From contig DASRKB010000243.1 of the NCBI GenBank assembly GCA_035649175.1, positions 28,262-92,261 on the forward strand: a stretch of 64,000 bases of DNA, written 5' to 3'. Source of the stretch: SCGC-AG-212-J23 sp035649175 (GTDB lineage: Bacteria > Pseudomonadota > Gammaproteobacteria > Burkholderiales > SG8-39). The position numbers were made by a program, and so were the translations under genes. The notes beneath the pieces are model-generated. The model searched no databases and was not told the DNA's origin. It saw only the letters and a program-made list of their open reading frames with translations. Each line of letters begins with the position of its first letter. The stretch's first letter is position 1. Positions 1 to 10,114 of the stretch are shown here, in pieces.

Positions 1-250
1 CCAGGAAGGCCGGGACGACGTGACGGGCGAGCCTTTGGTGCAACGCGAGGACGACCGCGAGCCGACGGTGAAGAGGCGCCTCGAGGTTTACCGCGCGCAG
101 ACCCGCCCGCTCGTCGACTACTACCGCGGCTGGGCGGCGAGCGCCGATGCGCGAGCGCCGCGGTATCTCTGCATCTCCGGAATGGGCACGGTGCAAGAGG
201 TGCGGGAGCGCACCCTTAGCGCCCTCGGCGCGCCTCCGGCGGCGCCCTGA
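1..250 (+). CDS. adk: Adenylate kinase, C-terminal fragment (5' end outside window)
   Basis: Only the last 82 or so codons are present; the reading frame is open to the left edge. The fragment reads GRDDVTGEPL, then REDD and a VKRRLEVY helix, matching the end of the LID domain and C-terminal helices of long-form adenylate kinases (E. coli has GKDDVTGEEL followed by RKDD). The enzyme interconverts ATP + AMP and 2 ADP in the cytosol. The P-loop and the rest of the LID lie outside the window. The stop at 248-250 is 38 bases before hppA, a pairing that makes sense because both enzymes manage phosphate and pyrophosphate energy balance. Confidence 0.9.
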   Translation, partial: QEGRDDVTGEPLVQREDDREPTVKRRLEVYRAQTRPLVDYYRGWAASADARAPRYLCISGMGTVQEVRERTLSALGAPPAAP

Positions 251-252
251 CC

Positions 253-261
253 TGATAAAAT
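253..261 (+). promoter_or_regulatory. Putative extended -10 promoter of hppA, with hairpin leader
   Basis: TGATAAAAT is an extended -10 (TGn + TAAAAT) just after the adk stop; no convincing -35 is visible. Predicted transcription starts near 268. The leader then forms a small hairpin, CCCC (266-269) with GGGG (275-278), and the right arm is part of the Shine-Dalgarno GGGGAG of hppA (ATG at 289). The same core TAAAATTTTTC followed by a hairpin recurs before the kinase gene at 60154. Confidence 0.4.
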
Positions 262-288
262 TTTTCCCCTTTTCGGGGAGAAGAACGA

Positions 289-2352
<2,064 letters not shown>

Positions 2353-2393
2353 CGACTAATGACGCGCGCGCTCGTCGCGGCTTGCGCGCTCCG

Positions 2394-4004
2394 GTGATCG
2401 GGAGATTGATCCGATCGCGCCAGTTGTTTGGTGCGCTTTTCCTGTGCCTTTGCGCGCTCGCGCAGGCGCGCGATCCATCGATCGCGGAGCGCTACCTTGT
2501 CGTGGCGGCGCATCCGTTGGCGGCCGAGGCGGGCGCCAAGGTGCTCGGGCGCGGCGGCACGGCGGTGGACGCGGCAGTGGCGGTGCAGATGGTCCTCGGC
2601 CTGGTCGAGCCGCAGTCCTCGGGCATCGGAGGCGGCGCGTTCCTGCTCCACTGGTCGCAGGAGGAAAAGAAGCTGCGCAGCTACGACGGGCGCGAAACGG
2701 CGCCCGCCGCGGCGCAGCCCGGGCGCTTCCTGCGAGAGGGTAAGCCGATGGCCTTCATGGACGCGGTCGTCGGCGGCCGGTCCGTGGGCGTGCCCGGTGC
2801 GTTGCGCATGCTCGAGCTTGCGCATAAGCGCCATGGGGCGCTCCCTTGGCGCACGCTTTTCGCGGATGCCATCCGTCTCGCCGAGAAGGGATTCGACGCG
2901 CCGCCGCGTCTGCGCGCCGCGCTGGCAGAGGAGCATTTTCTTGATGACAGTCTCTTCTTTGAGGACGGTAAACCGAGGACGCGCGTCGTCAACCGCGCAT
3001 ACGCTGAAACGTTGCGCGCCCTCGCCCGCGAGGGCGCCGACGCTTTCTACCGCGGAGCCATTGCGGCCGAGATCGTGCGCGCCGTGCGTTCGCACGCGAA
3101 TCCCGGAGATATCTCCGAAGCGGACTTGGCCGGCTACCGGGCGATCGAGCGCGAGCCGGTATGCGGGCCCTATCGCGGCCGGCGCGTCTGCTCAATGGGC
3201 CCGCCGAGCTCCGGCGGCGTCGCGCTCTTGCAGATCCTCCGCATCCTCGAGCGCACAGCCTTCGCGCGCACGCCGCCGCATTCCCCGCAGGCGGCGCACC
3301 TCTTCACGGAAGCCGGCCGACTCGCTTTCGCCGATCGCGCGCGCTATCTCGGCGACGCGGACTTCGTCCCGGTGCCAGTGGCGCGGCTTTTGAGTGACGC
3401 CTACCTCGACGCCAGGTCGGCGCTCATTGGCGAGCGCTCGATGGCGGAGGCGCTGCCTGGTGACGCGGAACGCGGAACGAGCCATTTCTCGATCGTCGAC
3501 GCCCGCGGCGATGCGGTCGCAATGACCAGCTCGGTGGAAAGCCCGTTCGGCAGCCGCATCGTGGTGCGCGGCTTCGTCCTCAACAACCAGCTCACCGACT
3601 TCGATTTCGTGCCCGGCGGCGCGAACGCGGTTGCGCCGCGCAAGCGGCCGAGAAGCAGCATGGCGCCGACCATGGTGTTCGAGAAGGGGGCGCTCGAGCT
3701 CGTCCTGGGATCGCCGGGCGGCGCGATGATCATCAACTACGTCGCCAGGGCACTCGTGGCCCGCATCGACTGGCAGCTCGATCTCCGGGCAGCGATTGCG
3801 GCGCCGAACGTAGGCACGAGGAACGGGCCGACGCTGCTCGAGCGGGACACGCCATACGCCGCGCTTGAGGCATCGCTTGGCGAGCGCGGCCACCAAGTAG
3901 TGCTCACGCCCCTCGTCAGTGGCCTGCATGCCCTGGAGCGCGCGCCGGGCGGCTGGCGCGGGGCGGCCGACCCACGCCGCGACGGAGCGGCCGTGGGAAG
4001 ATAG
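2394..4004 (+). CDS. ggt: Gamma-glutamyltransferase, exported
   Basis: About 536 residues from a GTG start. The N-terminus (VIGRLIRSRQL then a leucine-rich core ending ALAQA) is a signal peptide, so the enzyme acts in the periplasm, cleaving gamma-glutamyl bonds of glutathione and transferring the group to water or amino acids. Family marks: SGIGGGAF near the N-terminus, the autoprocessing site GTSHFSIVD whose Thr (residue 362) becomes the nucleophile of the small subunit, NNQLTDFDF, the R-SSMAPTMVF block and GSPGGAMIINYV. The start is uncertain: GTG 2394 lacks a clear ribosome site and TTG 2406 is possible. The stop sits 5 bases before the next gene, so it is probably translated together with the regulator downstream. 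Confidence 0.93.
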   Translation: MIGRLIRSRQLFGALFLCLCALAQARDPSIAERYLVVAAHPLAAEAGAKVLGRGGTAVDAAVAVQMVLGLVEPQSSGIGGGAFLLHWSQEEKKLRSYDGRETAPAAAQPGRFLREGKPMAFMDAVVGGRSVGVPGALRMLELAHKRHGALPWRTLFADAIRLAEKGFDAPPRLRAALAEEHFLDDSLFFEDGKPRTRVVNRAYAETLRALAREGADAFYRGAIAAEIVRAVRSHANPGDISEADLAGYRAIEREPVCGPYRGRRVCSMGPPSSGGVALLQILRILERTAFARTPPHSPQAAHLFTEAGRLAFADRARYLGDADFVPVPVARLLSDAYLDARSALIGERSMAEALPGDAERGTSHFSIVDARGDAVAMTSSVESPFGSRIVVRGFVLNNQLTDFDFVPGGANAVAPRKRPRSSMAPTMVFEKGALELVLGSPGGAMIINYVARALVARIDWQLDLRAAIAAPNVGTRNGPTLLERDTPYAALEASLGERGHQVVLTPLVSGLHALERAPGGWRGAADPRRDGAAVGR

Positions 4005-4008
4005 CAAT

Positions 4009-7000
4009 GTGAAGCGCAGGCGCGCCTCGCTCGGGAAAACCACCCGGCCCAGCCCGGCGGGCGTGCTGCCGCGCGAGCGGCTCTTCGCCCTGCTCGACGA
4101 AGCCGAGGCGCCTGCGATCTGGGTATCGGGTCCCCCGGGCTCGGGCAAGACTACCCTCGCGGCGAGCTGGCTCGAGCACGCGGGCATTCCGTATGTCTGG
4201 TATCAGCTCGACGAGGGTGACGCGGACGTCGCCACCTTCTTTTACTACCTGAGCCTCGCCGCCGACGAGCACGCGGAGGCCGGCGCCGAGCCGCTGCCGC
4301 TCCTCGCCCCCGAGTACCAGGCCGGGCTGGCGCTTTTCACGCGGCGCTATTTCCAGCAACTCTTCTCGCGCCTCAAGGCGCCCTTCGCACTGGTCTTCGA
4401 CAACTGCCAGGAGGTTCCCACCTCCTCGCCGCTCGTCGAGGTCATGCGATTGGGGCTCCAGGAGCTGCCGCCTGGCGCACGCGGCGTGTTCCTCAGCCGC
4501 ACCGATCCGCCGCCCGCGCTCGCCCGGCAGCGCGCGAACCGTACGCTCGCGTCCCTCGGGTGGGAGGACCTGCGTTTGCGCCGGGAAGAGAGCGCCGCCA
4601 TCGTCGCCCAACGGCGCCCCGGCCTGTCCCCGGAGGCCGTGGAGACGCTCTACGCGCGCACGCAGGGATGGGCGGCTGGGCTGATGCTCATGCTCGAGCA
4701 GTCCAACCCGCCGGCATCGCTCGCGCAGCCGGTCGATCTCTCTACGCGCAGGCTCGTCTTCGACTACCTCGCGGGCGAGATCTTCCAGAAGCTGAACGAG
4801 CGCATGCAGCGCTTCCTGCTGCAGACCGCGTACGTCCCGCAGATGACGCCCGCCATCGCGGCCGAGCTCACCGGAGACGAGGATGCCGGGCAGATCGTCG
4901 CACAGCTGCACCGCTTCAACTACTTCGTGAGCTTGCGCGAGACGCAGCCCGAGCCGCACTACCAGTATCACCCGATGCTGCGTGACTTCCTACAGGCGAG
5001 GGCGGAGGAGACGCTGCCCAAGGAGCGCAGGCGCGCGCTGCAGAAGATCTCCGCGGTGCAGATGGAGCGCGCGGGCGCGATCGAGGACGCCATCGCGCTC
5101 TATCGCGAGAGCCATGAATGGGAAGAGATGGCGCGCGTGGCCGAGGGCCATGCGCAGGCCCTGCTTGCGCAGGGGCGTGGCGAGACGCTCGCGCGCTGGG
5201 TAGAGGAACTGCCCGCCGAGACCCAGGCGAAGCACCCCTGGGCGGTGTACTGGGCCGCGGGAAGCCAGGCGCAGCTCGCGCCGCGGGAGGGGCGCATCCA
5301 GTACGGCCGCGCCTTCGATCTCTTCCGCGCGCAGGGCGACGCGGCGGGCATGGCGCTCGCCGCCTCGGGCGCGATGTTCGCCATCCTCTACGAGCTCGAC
5401 GACTTCTCGCTCCTCGACCGCTGGATCGCGGTGCTGGACGAGGCCGAGAAGACGGGCGCCCGGCCGCCCAGCCCGGAAATGGAGGCGGGGCTCGCCTGCG
5501 GCATGTTCATCGCCCTCACACTGCGCCAGCCGCACCGGCGCGACATCAAGCAGTGGATCGAGCGCGCGCTTGCGTCAAGCGCCGCCACGCCCGACGTCAA
5601 CCTGAGAATGTTCGTCGGACTGCTCGCCGCGCTCACGCTCGGCTGGACGGGGCTCTTCGCGCGCGCAGGGCAGCTCATCGAGTCGATGCGGCAGCTTTCC
5701 CCCGCCCCAGGCGTGACGCCGTTCTCCCTGATCACGCTCAAGAATCTCGAGGCGATGCACGCCATGCTCACCGCCGATGAGCCGGCGAGCCAGAGGGCGA
5801 TGCGCGAGGGCCTGGACATCGCGCAGGCGACGGGCGTGCAGACATGGAATTTCCAGCTGCTGCTCTACGGCTACGGCGGCGCGCTCGGCGCGGGCGATCT
5901 CGCTGCGGCCGCGACGCTCGCAAGGCGCCTGCACGCGCAGCCGGGCGGCGGTCGCTTCAACCTGTGCATGTTCCAGTTCTTCCAGGGCTGGGAGGCGCTG
6001 CTGCGACGGGACCGCATGGATGCGCTGCAAAAGTGCAAGAGCGCGCTGCGCACGGCGATCGAGGTCGGCTGCCCGCTTTTCGAGGTGCTGTGCCGGCTGC
6101 AGCTCGCCGAGGTGCTCGTCGATTGCGGCGACGAGAGGAAGTGCATCGCGCATCTGCAGGCGCTGCGCGATATCGCCCGGCGCATCGACAACGCCCATCT
6201 CGAGTTCACTTGCCTGTTGTGGTTTGCGCACATCGCGCTCGCCCATGGCCGTCAGCGGCCCGGGCTGAACGCGCTGCGTCGCGCCCTCGCCCTTGGACGC
6301 GAGTACGGCTATGCGCATTTCCTCGGCTGGCGGCCGGCGCCCATGGCGCGGGTGCTCGCTGCGGCGCTCGAAGCCGGCCTCGAGCCCGACTATGCGAGGA
6401 GCGTCATCAGGCGCCGGCGCCTGGTGCCCGAAGAAGTGCGTCCATCCGGCAACGAATGGCCATGGACGTTCCGCGTCCAGACCTTCGGTGGCTTCCGTCT
6501 GCTGCGCGACGATGAGCCGCTCGCCACGGCCGGCAAGGCGCAGCGCCGGCCGCTCGAGCTGCTGAAGGTAGCGATCGCCTATGGCGGCGCGCAGGTCAGC
6601 GAGGGCCGCGTCATCGACGCGCTGTGGCCGCGGGTCGACGGCGATTCGGCGCACCGCTCCTTCACGAGCGCGCTGCATCGCCTGCGCAAGCTCCTTGGAG
6701 AGGACCGTGCCGTGCTCCTTCACGAGGGCAAGGTGAGCCTCGACCGGCGCTATTTCTGGGTGGATGCCTGGGAGTTCGAGGATCTCGCTGCGCGCGAGGA
6801 AGCCAGCGGCGACGCGGGGCAGCGTGAGAAGCTCATCGAGCGCATGCTGTCGCTTTACCGCGGGCCGTTCATGGCCGACGACGTAGACGACGCCTGGATG
6901 CTGCAGACGCGCGAGCGCCTGCGCGCCCGCCTTGCGCGGGCGATGGGCCGCATGCTGCGGCACTGGCAGGAGTGCGGGCAACGCGAGCGCGCCCGCGAGT

Positions 7001-7038
7001 ATGAGGAGCGAATTAAGCAATCGGTAAGCGATCGGTAA
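4009..7038 (+). CDS. STAND/MalT-type ATPase regulator with SARP-like DNA-binding C-terminus
   Basis: 1009 residues from a GTG at 4009; GGGAAG lies 8 bases upstream. Residues 41-49 are a Walker A (GPPGSGKTT), followed by the NTPase and winged-helix pattern of MalT-like STAND proteins (FDNCQEV as Walker B-like, TQGWAAGLMLM). The middle (about 330-810) is helical, TPR-like repeat sequence. From residue 819 comes an OmpR-type winged helix (VQTFGGFRLL, then ALWPRVDGDSAHRSFTSALH) and a BTAD-like domain, as in SARP activators. This differs from true MalT, which ends in a LuxR HTH. Such proteins are ligand- and ATP-gated activators; the ligand is unknown. The 3' end contains a tandem 11-base duplication (ATCGGTAAGCG) spanning the stop. 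A likely target is the lipoprotein gene just downstream. Confidence 0.85.
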   Translation: MKRRRASLGKTTRPSPAGVLPRERLFALLDEAEAPAIWVSGPPGSGKTTLAASWLEHAGIPYVWYQLDEGDADVATFFYYLSLAADEHAEAGAEPLPLLAPEYQAGLALFTRRYFQQLFSRLKAPFALVFDNCQEVPTSSPLVEVMRLGLQELPPGARGVFLSRTDPPPALARQRANRTLASLGWEDLRLRREESAAIVAQRRPGLSPEAVETLYARTQGWAAGLMLMLEQSNPPASLAQPVDLSTRRLVFDYLAGEIFQKLNERMQRFLLQTAYVPQMTPAIAAELTGDEDAGQIVAQLHRFNYFVSLRETQPEPHYQYHPMLRDFLQARAEETLPKERRRALQKISAVQMERAGAIEDAIALYRESHEWEEMARVAEGHAQALLAQGRGETLARWVEELPAETQAKHPWAVYWAAGSQAQLAPREGRIQYGRAFDLFRAQGDAAGMALAASGAMFAILYELDDFSLLDRWIAVLDEAEKTGARPPSPEMEAGLACGMFIALTLRQPHRRDIKQWIERALASSAATPDVNLRMFVGLLAALTLGWTGLFARAGQLIESMRQLSPAPGVTPFSLITLKNLEAMHAMLTADEPASQRAMREGLDIAQATGVQTWNFQLLLYGYGGALGAGDLAAAATLARRLHAQPGGGRFNLCMFQFFQGWEALLRRDRMDALQKCKSALRTAIEVGCPLFEVLCRLQLAEVLVDCGDERKCIAHLQALRDIARRIDNAHLEFTCLLWFAHIALAHGRQRPGLNALRRALALGREYGYAHFLGWRPAPMARVLAAALEAGLEPDYARSVIRRRRLVPEEVRPSGNEWPWTFRVQTFGGFRLLRDDEPLATAGKAQRRPLELLKVAIAYGGAQVSEGRVIDALWPRVDGDSAHRSFTSALHRLRKLLGEDRAVLLHEGKVSLDRRYFWVDAWEFEDLAAREEASGDAGQREKLIERMLSLYRGPFMADDVDDAWMLQTRERLRARLARAMGRMLRHWQECGQRERAREYEERIKQSVSDR

Positions 7039-7097
7039 GCGATCCGCAGTCCCTCCCCCCCGACCATGGGGGCGTCATTCACCCAAAGGAGGGAGTC

Positions 7098-7565
7098 ATG
7101 AAGATCAGTAAGCGCTTTTCCGCAAGTCTCGTCGCTCAGGCCTTCGCCCTCTCGGGCTGCTACGTCGTACCGGTCGGCCCCGATGGCAACCCGGCTTGGG
7201 TGATTCCCATCCCTCCGCCTCAGGGATCGGCGCACCCGTCCGCCCCGAGCCAGCCCGCGCTTCCCCGCGTGCTGCACGCGCGGCTCTATCCCGAGAACGA
7301 CCTCGCCACGCAGACGGGGATGGTGTCGGGCACGGTGACCAACATGATGACGGGCAAGGGGCGTTTCCAGCTCGTCTACGCCGGCGAGACACTGACTGGC
7401 GAAGCGACCCGCGTATCGGGCGATGACCGTAAGGGCATCGCGAGCGCCTACGGCTCGAGCGGCGCCTTCATGAGCTGCGAATACCAGATGAACTCGCCGG
7501 CGCAGGGGGCGGGCACCTGCATGTTCTCCAACGGCGCCCGCTACAAAGTTCACATCGGCAACTGA
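7098..7565 (+). CDS. Small predicted lipoprotein of unknown function
   Basis: 155 residues with a very strong ribosome site (AAAGGAGGG, 7085-7093). The N-terminus MKISKRFSASLVAQ leads into the lipobox ALSGC, so Cys19 or Cys20 is a probable lipidation site and the protein is membrane-anchored. A proline-rich linker (IPIPPPQ) is followed by a folded part with GMVSGTVTNMMTGKGRF and an end FSNGARYKVHIG that resembles small beta-rich lipoprotein domains. I do not recognise the family. It lies 59 bases after the STAND regulator, with a G/C hairpin (CCCCC...GGGGG around 7056-7071) in the gap. The 3' end overlaps the convergent gluconokinase gene by 16 bases. Confidence 0.7.
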   Translation: MKISKRFSASLVAQAFALSGCYVVPVGPDGNPAWVIPIPPPQGSAHPSAPSQPALPRVLHARLYPENDLATQTGMVSGTVTNMMTGKGRFQLVYAGETLTGEATRVSGDDRKGIASAYGSSGAFMSCEYQMNSPAQGAGTCMFSNGARYKVHIGN

Positions 7566-8029
7566 AGCGCCGCCACGATCGTGTCGACGCAGCGGGCCGG
7601 CTCGGCCGCCACGTCGACCGCGATCGCGTCCTGCGGCGGCTCGAGCGCGGCGAACTGGCTCGCGAGCAGCGACGCCGGCATGTAGCGGTGCCTGCGGGCG
7701 GCGAGGCGTACGGCGATCAGCTCGAAGCTGCCGTGCAGATACACGACCTTCGCCTCGCTTACCCCGGCGAGCAGCCGGGCGCGATAGGAGGCCTTCAATG
7801 CCGAGCAGGCGAGAACGACGTTGCGTGAATCGATGAGAATTCGGTTCAACCTTTCCAGCCACGGCCAGCGGTCCTCGTCCTCCAGGGCTATTCCGGCCGC
7901 CATCTTCGCCACGTTCTGCGGCGGGTGATGGTCGTCGGCGTCGATGAAGCGAAATGCGAGGCGGCGGGCGAGAGCGGCTCCGAGCGTCGTCTTGCCGGCG
8001 GCCGCCACGCCCATCACCACCACGATCAC
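7550..8029 (-). CDS. gntK: Gluconokinase (thermoresistant GntK/IdnK type)
   Basis: 159 residues, the family's usual size. Phosphorylates D-gluconate to 6-phosphogluconate with ATP. The P-loop reads GVAAAGKT (residues 7-14) rather than the common GVSGSGKS/T. Other family marks are FIDADDHHPPQN, DEDRWPWLERLN, VLACSALKASYR and the YMPASLLASQFAALEPP block that binds substrate and closes the active site. The start is a GTG whose last two bases are part of the stop of gnd (GTGA overlap), so it is translationally coupled to gnd; its product is the substrate of that enzyme. Confidence 0.93.
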   Translation of the reverse strand: MIVVVMGVAAAGKTTLGAALARRLAFRFIDADDHHPPQNVAKMAAGIALEDEDRWPWLERLNRILIDSRNVVLACSALKASYRARLLAGVSEAKVVYLHGSFELIAVRLAARRHRYMPASLLASQFAALEPPQDAIAVDVAAEPARCVDTIVAALQLPM

Positions 8030-8937
8030 GGCTTGCGGTGCACCGCGTGGCCGCCAAAGCCTGCGCGCATGAGCGCGATGAGCTTGCGTGCGTGGTCCGA
8101 GCGGCCCTGGCTCGAGAATCGGGCGAGCAGCGCGGTGGTGATCACGGGCGCCGGAACGCCGAGCTCGATCGCCTCCATGGCGGTCCAGCGCCCGGCGCCC
8201 GAGTCGTCGATCACCGGGGCCACGCCCTCCAGCGACTCGTTGTCCTTGAGGATCGCCGCGCAAAGGTCGAGCAGCCAGGAACGCACCACGCTGCCGTGGC
8301 GCCAGGTCTCGGCAAGCCGCGTTGCGTCGATATCGAGATCGGGGCGTGCAGCGAGCAGGGCGAAGCCCTCGGCAAGGGCTTGCATGATCCCGTACTCGAT
8401 GCCGTTATGGACCATCTTCGCGAAGTGGCCGGCGCCGCTCGGCCCGCAGTGCAGCCAGCCGGCCTCCGGTGCCGGTGCCAAGATGCGCGCGTAGGGCTCG
8501 AAGACCTCGACCGACTTGGGCGTGCCGCCGAGCATGAGGCAATAGCCGTTCTGCAGCCCGTGCAGGCCGCCGGAGACGCCGAGGTCGATGTAGCGCAGGC
8601 CCTGCTGCGAGAGCGCGAGGGCGCGGCGCATCGAGTCGCGGTAGTAGCTGTTGCCGCCGTCGACCAGCGTGTCGCCGGCGGAAACGAGCGGCAAGAGGTC
8701 GCGGATCGCTTCCTCGACCGCTGCGCCGGCGGGGAGCATAAGCAAGATGACGCGTTCGCCGTCGAGGCGCGCGCACATCGCGGCCAGGTTCTCCACGCAT
8801 TCGACGTTCGCCTCGCCGCGAAGAGTCGCCGCGGCCGCGGGCTTGTGGTCATGACAGACCACGCGCACACCGGCTCGCGCCAGGCGCCGCGCCATGTTCG
8901 CTCCCATCCTGCCCATCCCGATGATGCCGACCTGCAT
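8026..8937 (-). CDS. gnd: 6-phosphogluconate dehydrogenase, decarboxylating (short NAD-type)
   Basis: 303 residues, matching the short GntZ/YqeC-like class (about 300) rather than the 470-residue E. coli Gnd. Converts 6-phosphogluconate to ribulose 5-phosphate, CO2 and reduced cofactor. The Rossmann motif GIGMGRMGAN is at the N-terminus; then come LMLPAG, the substrate motif VDGGNSYYRDS, the GVSGG loop and catalytic Lys/His/Asn region GHFAKMVHNGIEYG. The ATG at 8937 is chosen because AGGAGAGG lies just upstream; a longer in-frame start at 8964 lacks this. First gene of a two-gene gluconate operon with gntK. Confidence 0.94.
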   Translation of the reverse strand: MQVGIIGMGRMGANMARRLARAGVRVVCHDHKPAAAATLRGEANVECVENLAAMCARLDGERVILLMLPAGAAVEEAIRDLLPLVSAGDTLVDGGNSYYRDSMRRALALSQQGLRYIDLGVSGGLHGLQNGYCLMLGGTPKSVEVFEPYARILAPAPEAGWLHCGPSGAGHFAKMVHNGIEYGIMQALAEGFALLAARPDLDIDATRLAETWRHGSVVRSWLLDLCAAILKDNESLEGVAPVIDDSGAGRWTAMEAIELGVPAPVITTALLARFSSQGRSDHARKLIALMRAGFGGHAVHRKP

Positions 8938-8983
8938 GGCCCTCTCCTGAAACGCTCCGCGCAATGGAAGGTCCGAGCGTTAC

Positions 8984-9208
8984 ATGTGGCTCGATCTTCT
9001 GCAATGGCCCGCCATGGCAATCACCATGCTCGCCGCCTGGCTGGTAGCCTCGCGCATCGCGCGTCGCCGGGCGCTCGGCTTCTGGTGCTTTCTCGCGAGC
9101 AACGTGCTTTGGGTGGCGTGGGGCCTGCACGACAGCGCGTACGCCCTCGTGGCGCTGCAGTTCTTCCTGGCTGCACTCAACGCGCGCGGCATCTACAAGA
9201 ACGAGTGA
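8984..9208 (+). CDS. Small two-helix membrane protein, unknown function
   Basis: 74 residues with two hydrophobic helices (about 8-24 and 30-62) separated by a basic loop IARRRALG. The pattern FWCFLASNVLWVAWGLHDSAYALV resembles small conserved membrane proteins with a PQ-loop/PnuC-like appearance, but I cannot name a family with confidence. It starts 46 bases from the divergent gnd start and its 3' end overlaps convergent miaA by 16 bases. Coding is supported by membrane composition and by its exact fit between two real genes. Confidence 0.6.
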   Translation: MWLDLLQWPAMAITMLAAWLVASRIARRRALGFWCFLASNVLWVAWGLHDSAYALVALQFFLAALNARGIYKNE

Positions 9209-10110
9209 GCGATACGCTCCGCCGCGGCAGCCGCCCCCGCTTCCGCGTCGATTGCGGCGACATCCCCGAGGCGGCGTAGCCACGTGAGCTGCCGCTTGGC
9301 GAGCTGACGCGTCGCGGCGACAGCGCGCTCCTGGAGCGCCGCCTGGTCGATCACGCCTTCGAGGTACTGCCAGACCTGCCGGTAGCCGACCGCGCGCATG
9401 CTCGGCATGCCGGGGCTCAGACGATATCGCTCTCGCAGAAGCCGCACTTCGTCGATCAGGCCGTCGCGAAGCATCTCCTCGAATCGCGCGGCGATGCGCT
9501 GGTGCAGCCGCGCGCGGTCGGCCGGTACAAGCGCGAAGGCGCGCAGCCGGAACGGCAGGTCGGCCCTCGCCGCGCCTTGCAGTATCGAGATCGGCTTGCC
9601 GGTGAGCCGCCACACTTCAAGCGCACGCTGGATGCGCTGAGCATCGGCGGGGGCAATGCGCGCTGCCGCGCGCGGGTCGACCGTCGCGAGCTCGGCGTGC
9701 AAGGCGGGCCAGCCCCGCCGCCGCGCCTCTTCATCGATGTCGTTTCGGACGGCGGGATCCGCCTGCGGAAGCGGGTCGAGTCCGCCGACGAGCGCCCGGT
9801 AGTAGAGCATCGTCCCGCCGACGAAAAGCGGCACGCGGTTGCGCTCGATGATTCCCGCGGCCGCGCGGGTCGCATCGGTGCGCCAGCGCCCGCTCGAGTA
9901 GGCCTCGTGCGGGTCCACCATGTCGATCAGGTGGTGCGGCACGCGCTCGCGCTCTTCACGGGAGGGTTTGGCCGTGCCGATGTCCATGCCCCGATAGACT
10001 TGCGCCGAGTCCACGGAAATGATCTCCACCGGCAGGCGGGCCGCGAGCGTCATTGCGAGCCGCGATTTTCCGCTCGCCGTCGGGCCCAGAAGTGCGATCG
10101 CGCGCGGCAA
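9193..10110 (-). CDS. miaA: tRNA dimethylallyltransferase
   Basis: 305 residues. Transfers dimethylallyl from DMAPP to A37 of tRNAs reading UNN codons, in the cytosol. P-loop LLGPTASGKS (residues 7-16), ISVDSAQVYRGMDIGTAKP (the DSxQxYR signature), PHHLIDMVDP, FVGGTMLYYRAL and the C-terminal YRQVWQYLEG and RQLAKRQLTWLRR blocks are all present. It is the last gene of a mutL-SDR-miaA minus-strand operon, starting 4 bases after the SDR stop. DMAPP supply comes from the isoprenoid genes 10 kb away. Confidence 0.96.
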   Translation of the reverse strand: MPRAIALLGPTASGKSRLAMTLAARLPVEIISVDSAQVYRGMDIGTAKPSREERERVPHHLIDMVDPHEAYSSGRWRTDATRAAAGIIERNRVPLFVGGTMLYYRALVGGLDPLPQADPAVRNDIDEEARRRGWPALHAELATVDPRAAARIAPADAQRIQRALEVWRLTGKPISILQGAARADLPFRLRAFALVPADRARLHQRIAARFEEMLRDGLIDEVRLLRERYRLSPGMPSMRAVGYRQVWQYLEGVIDQAALQERAVAATRQLAKRQLTWLRRLGDVAAIDAEAGAAAAAERIAHSFL

Positions 10111-10114
10111 GCGC

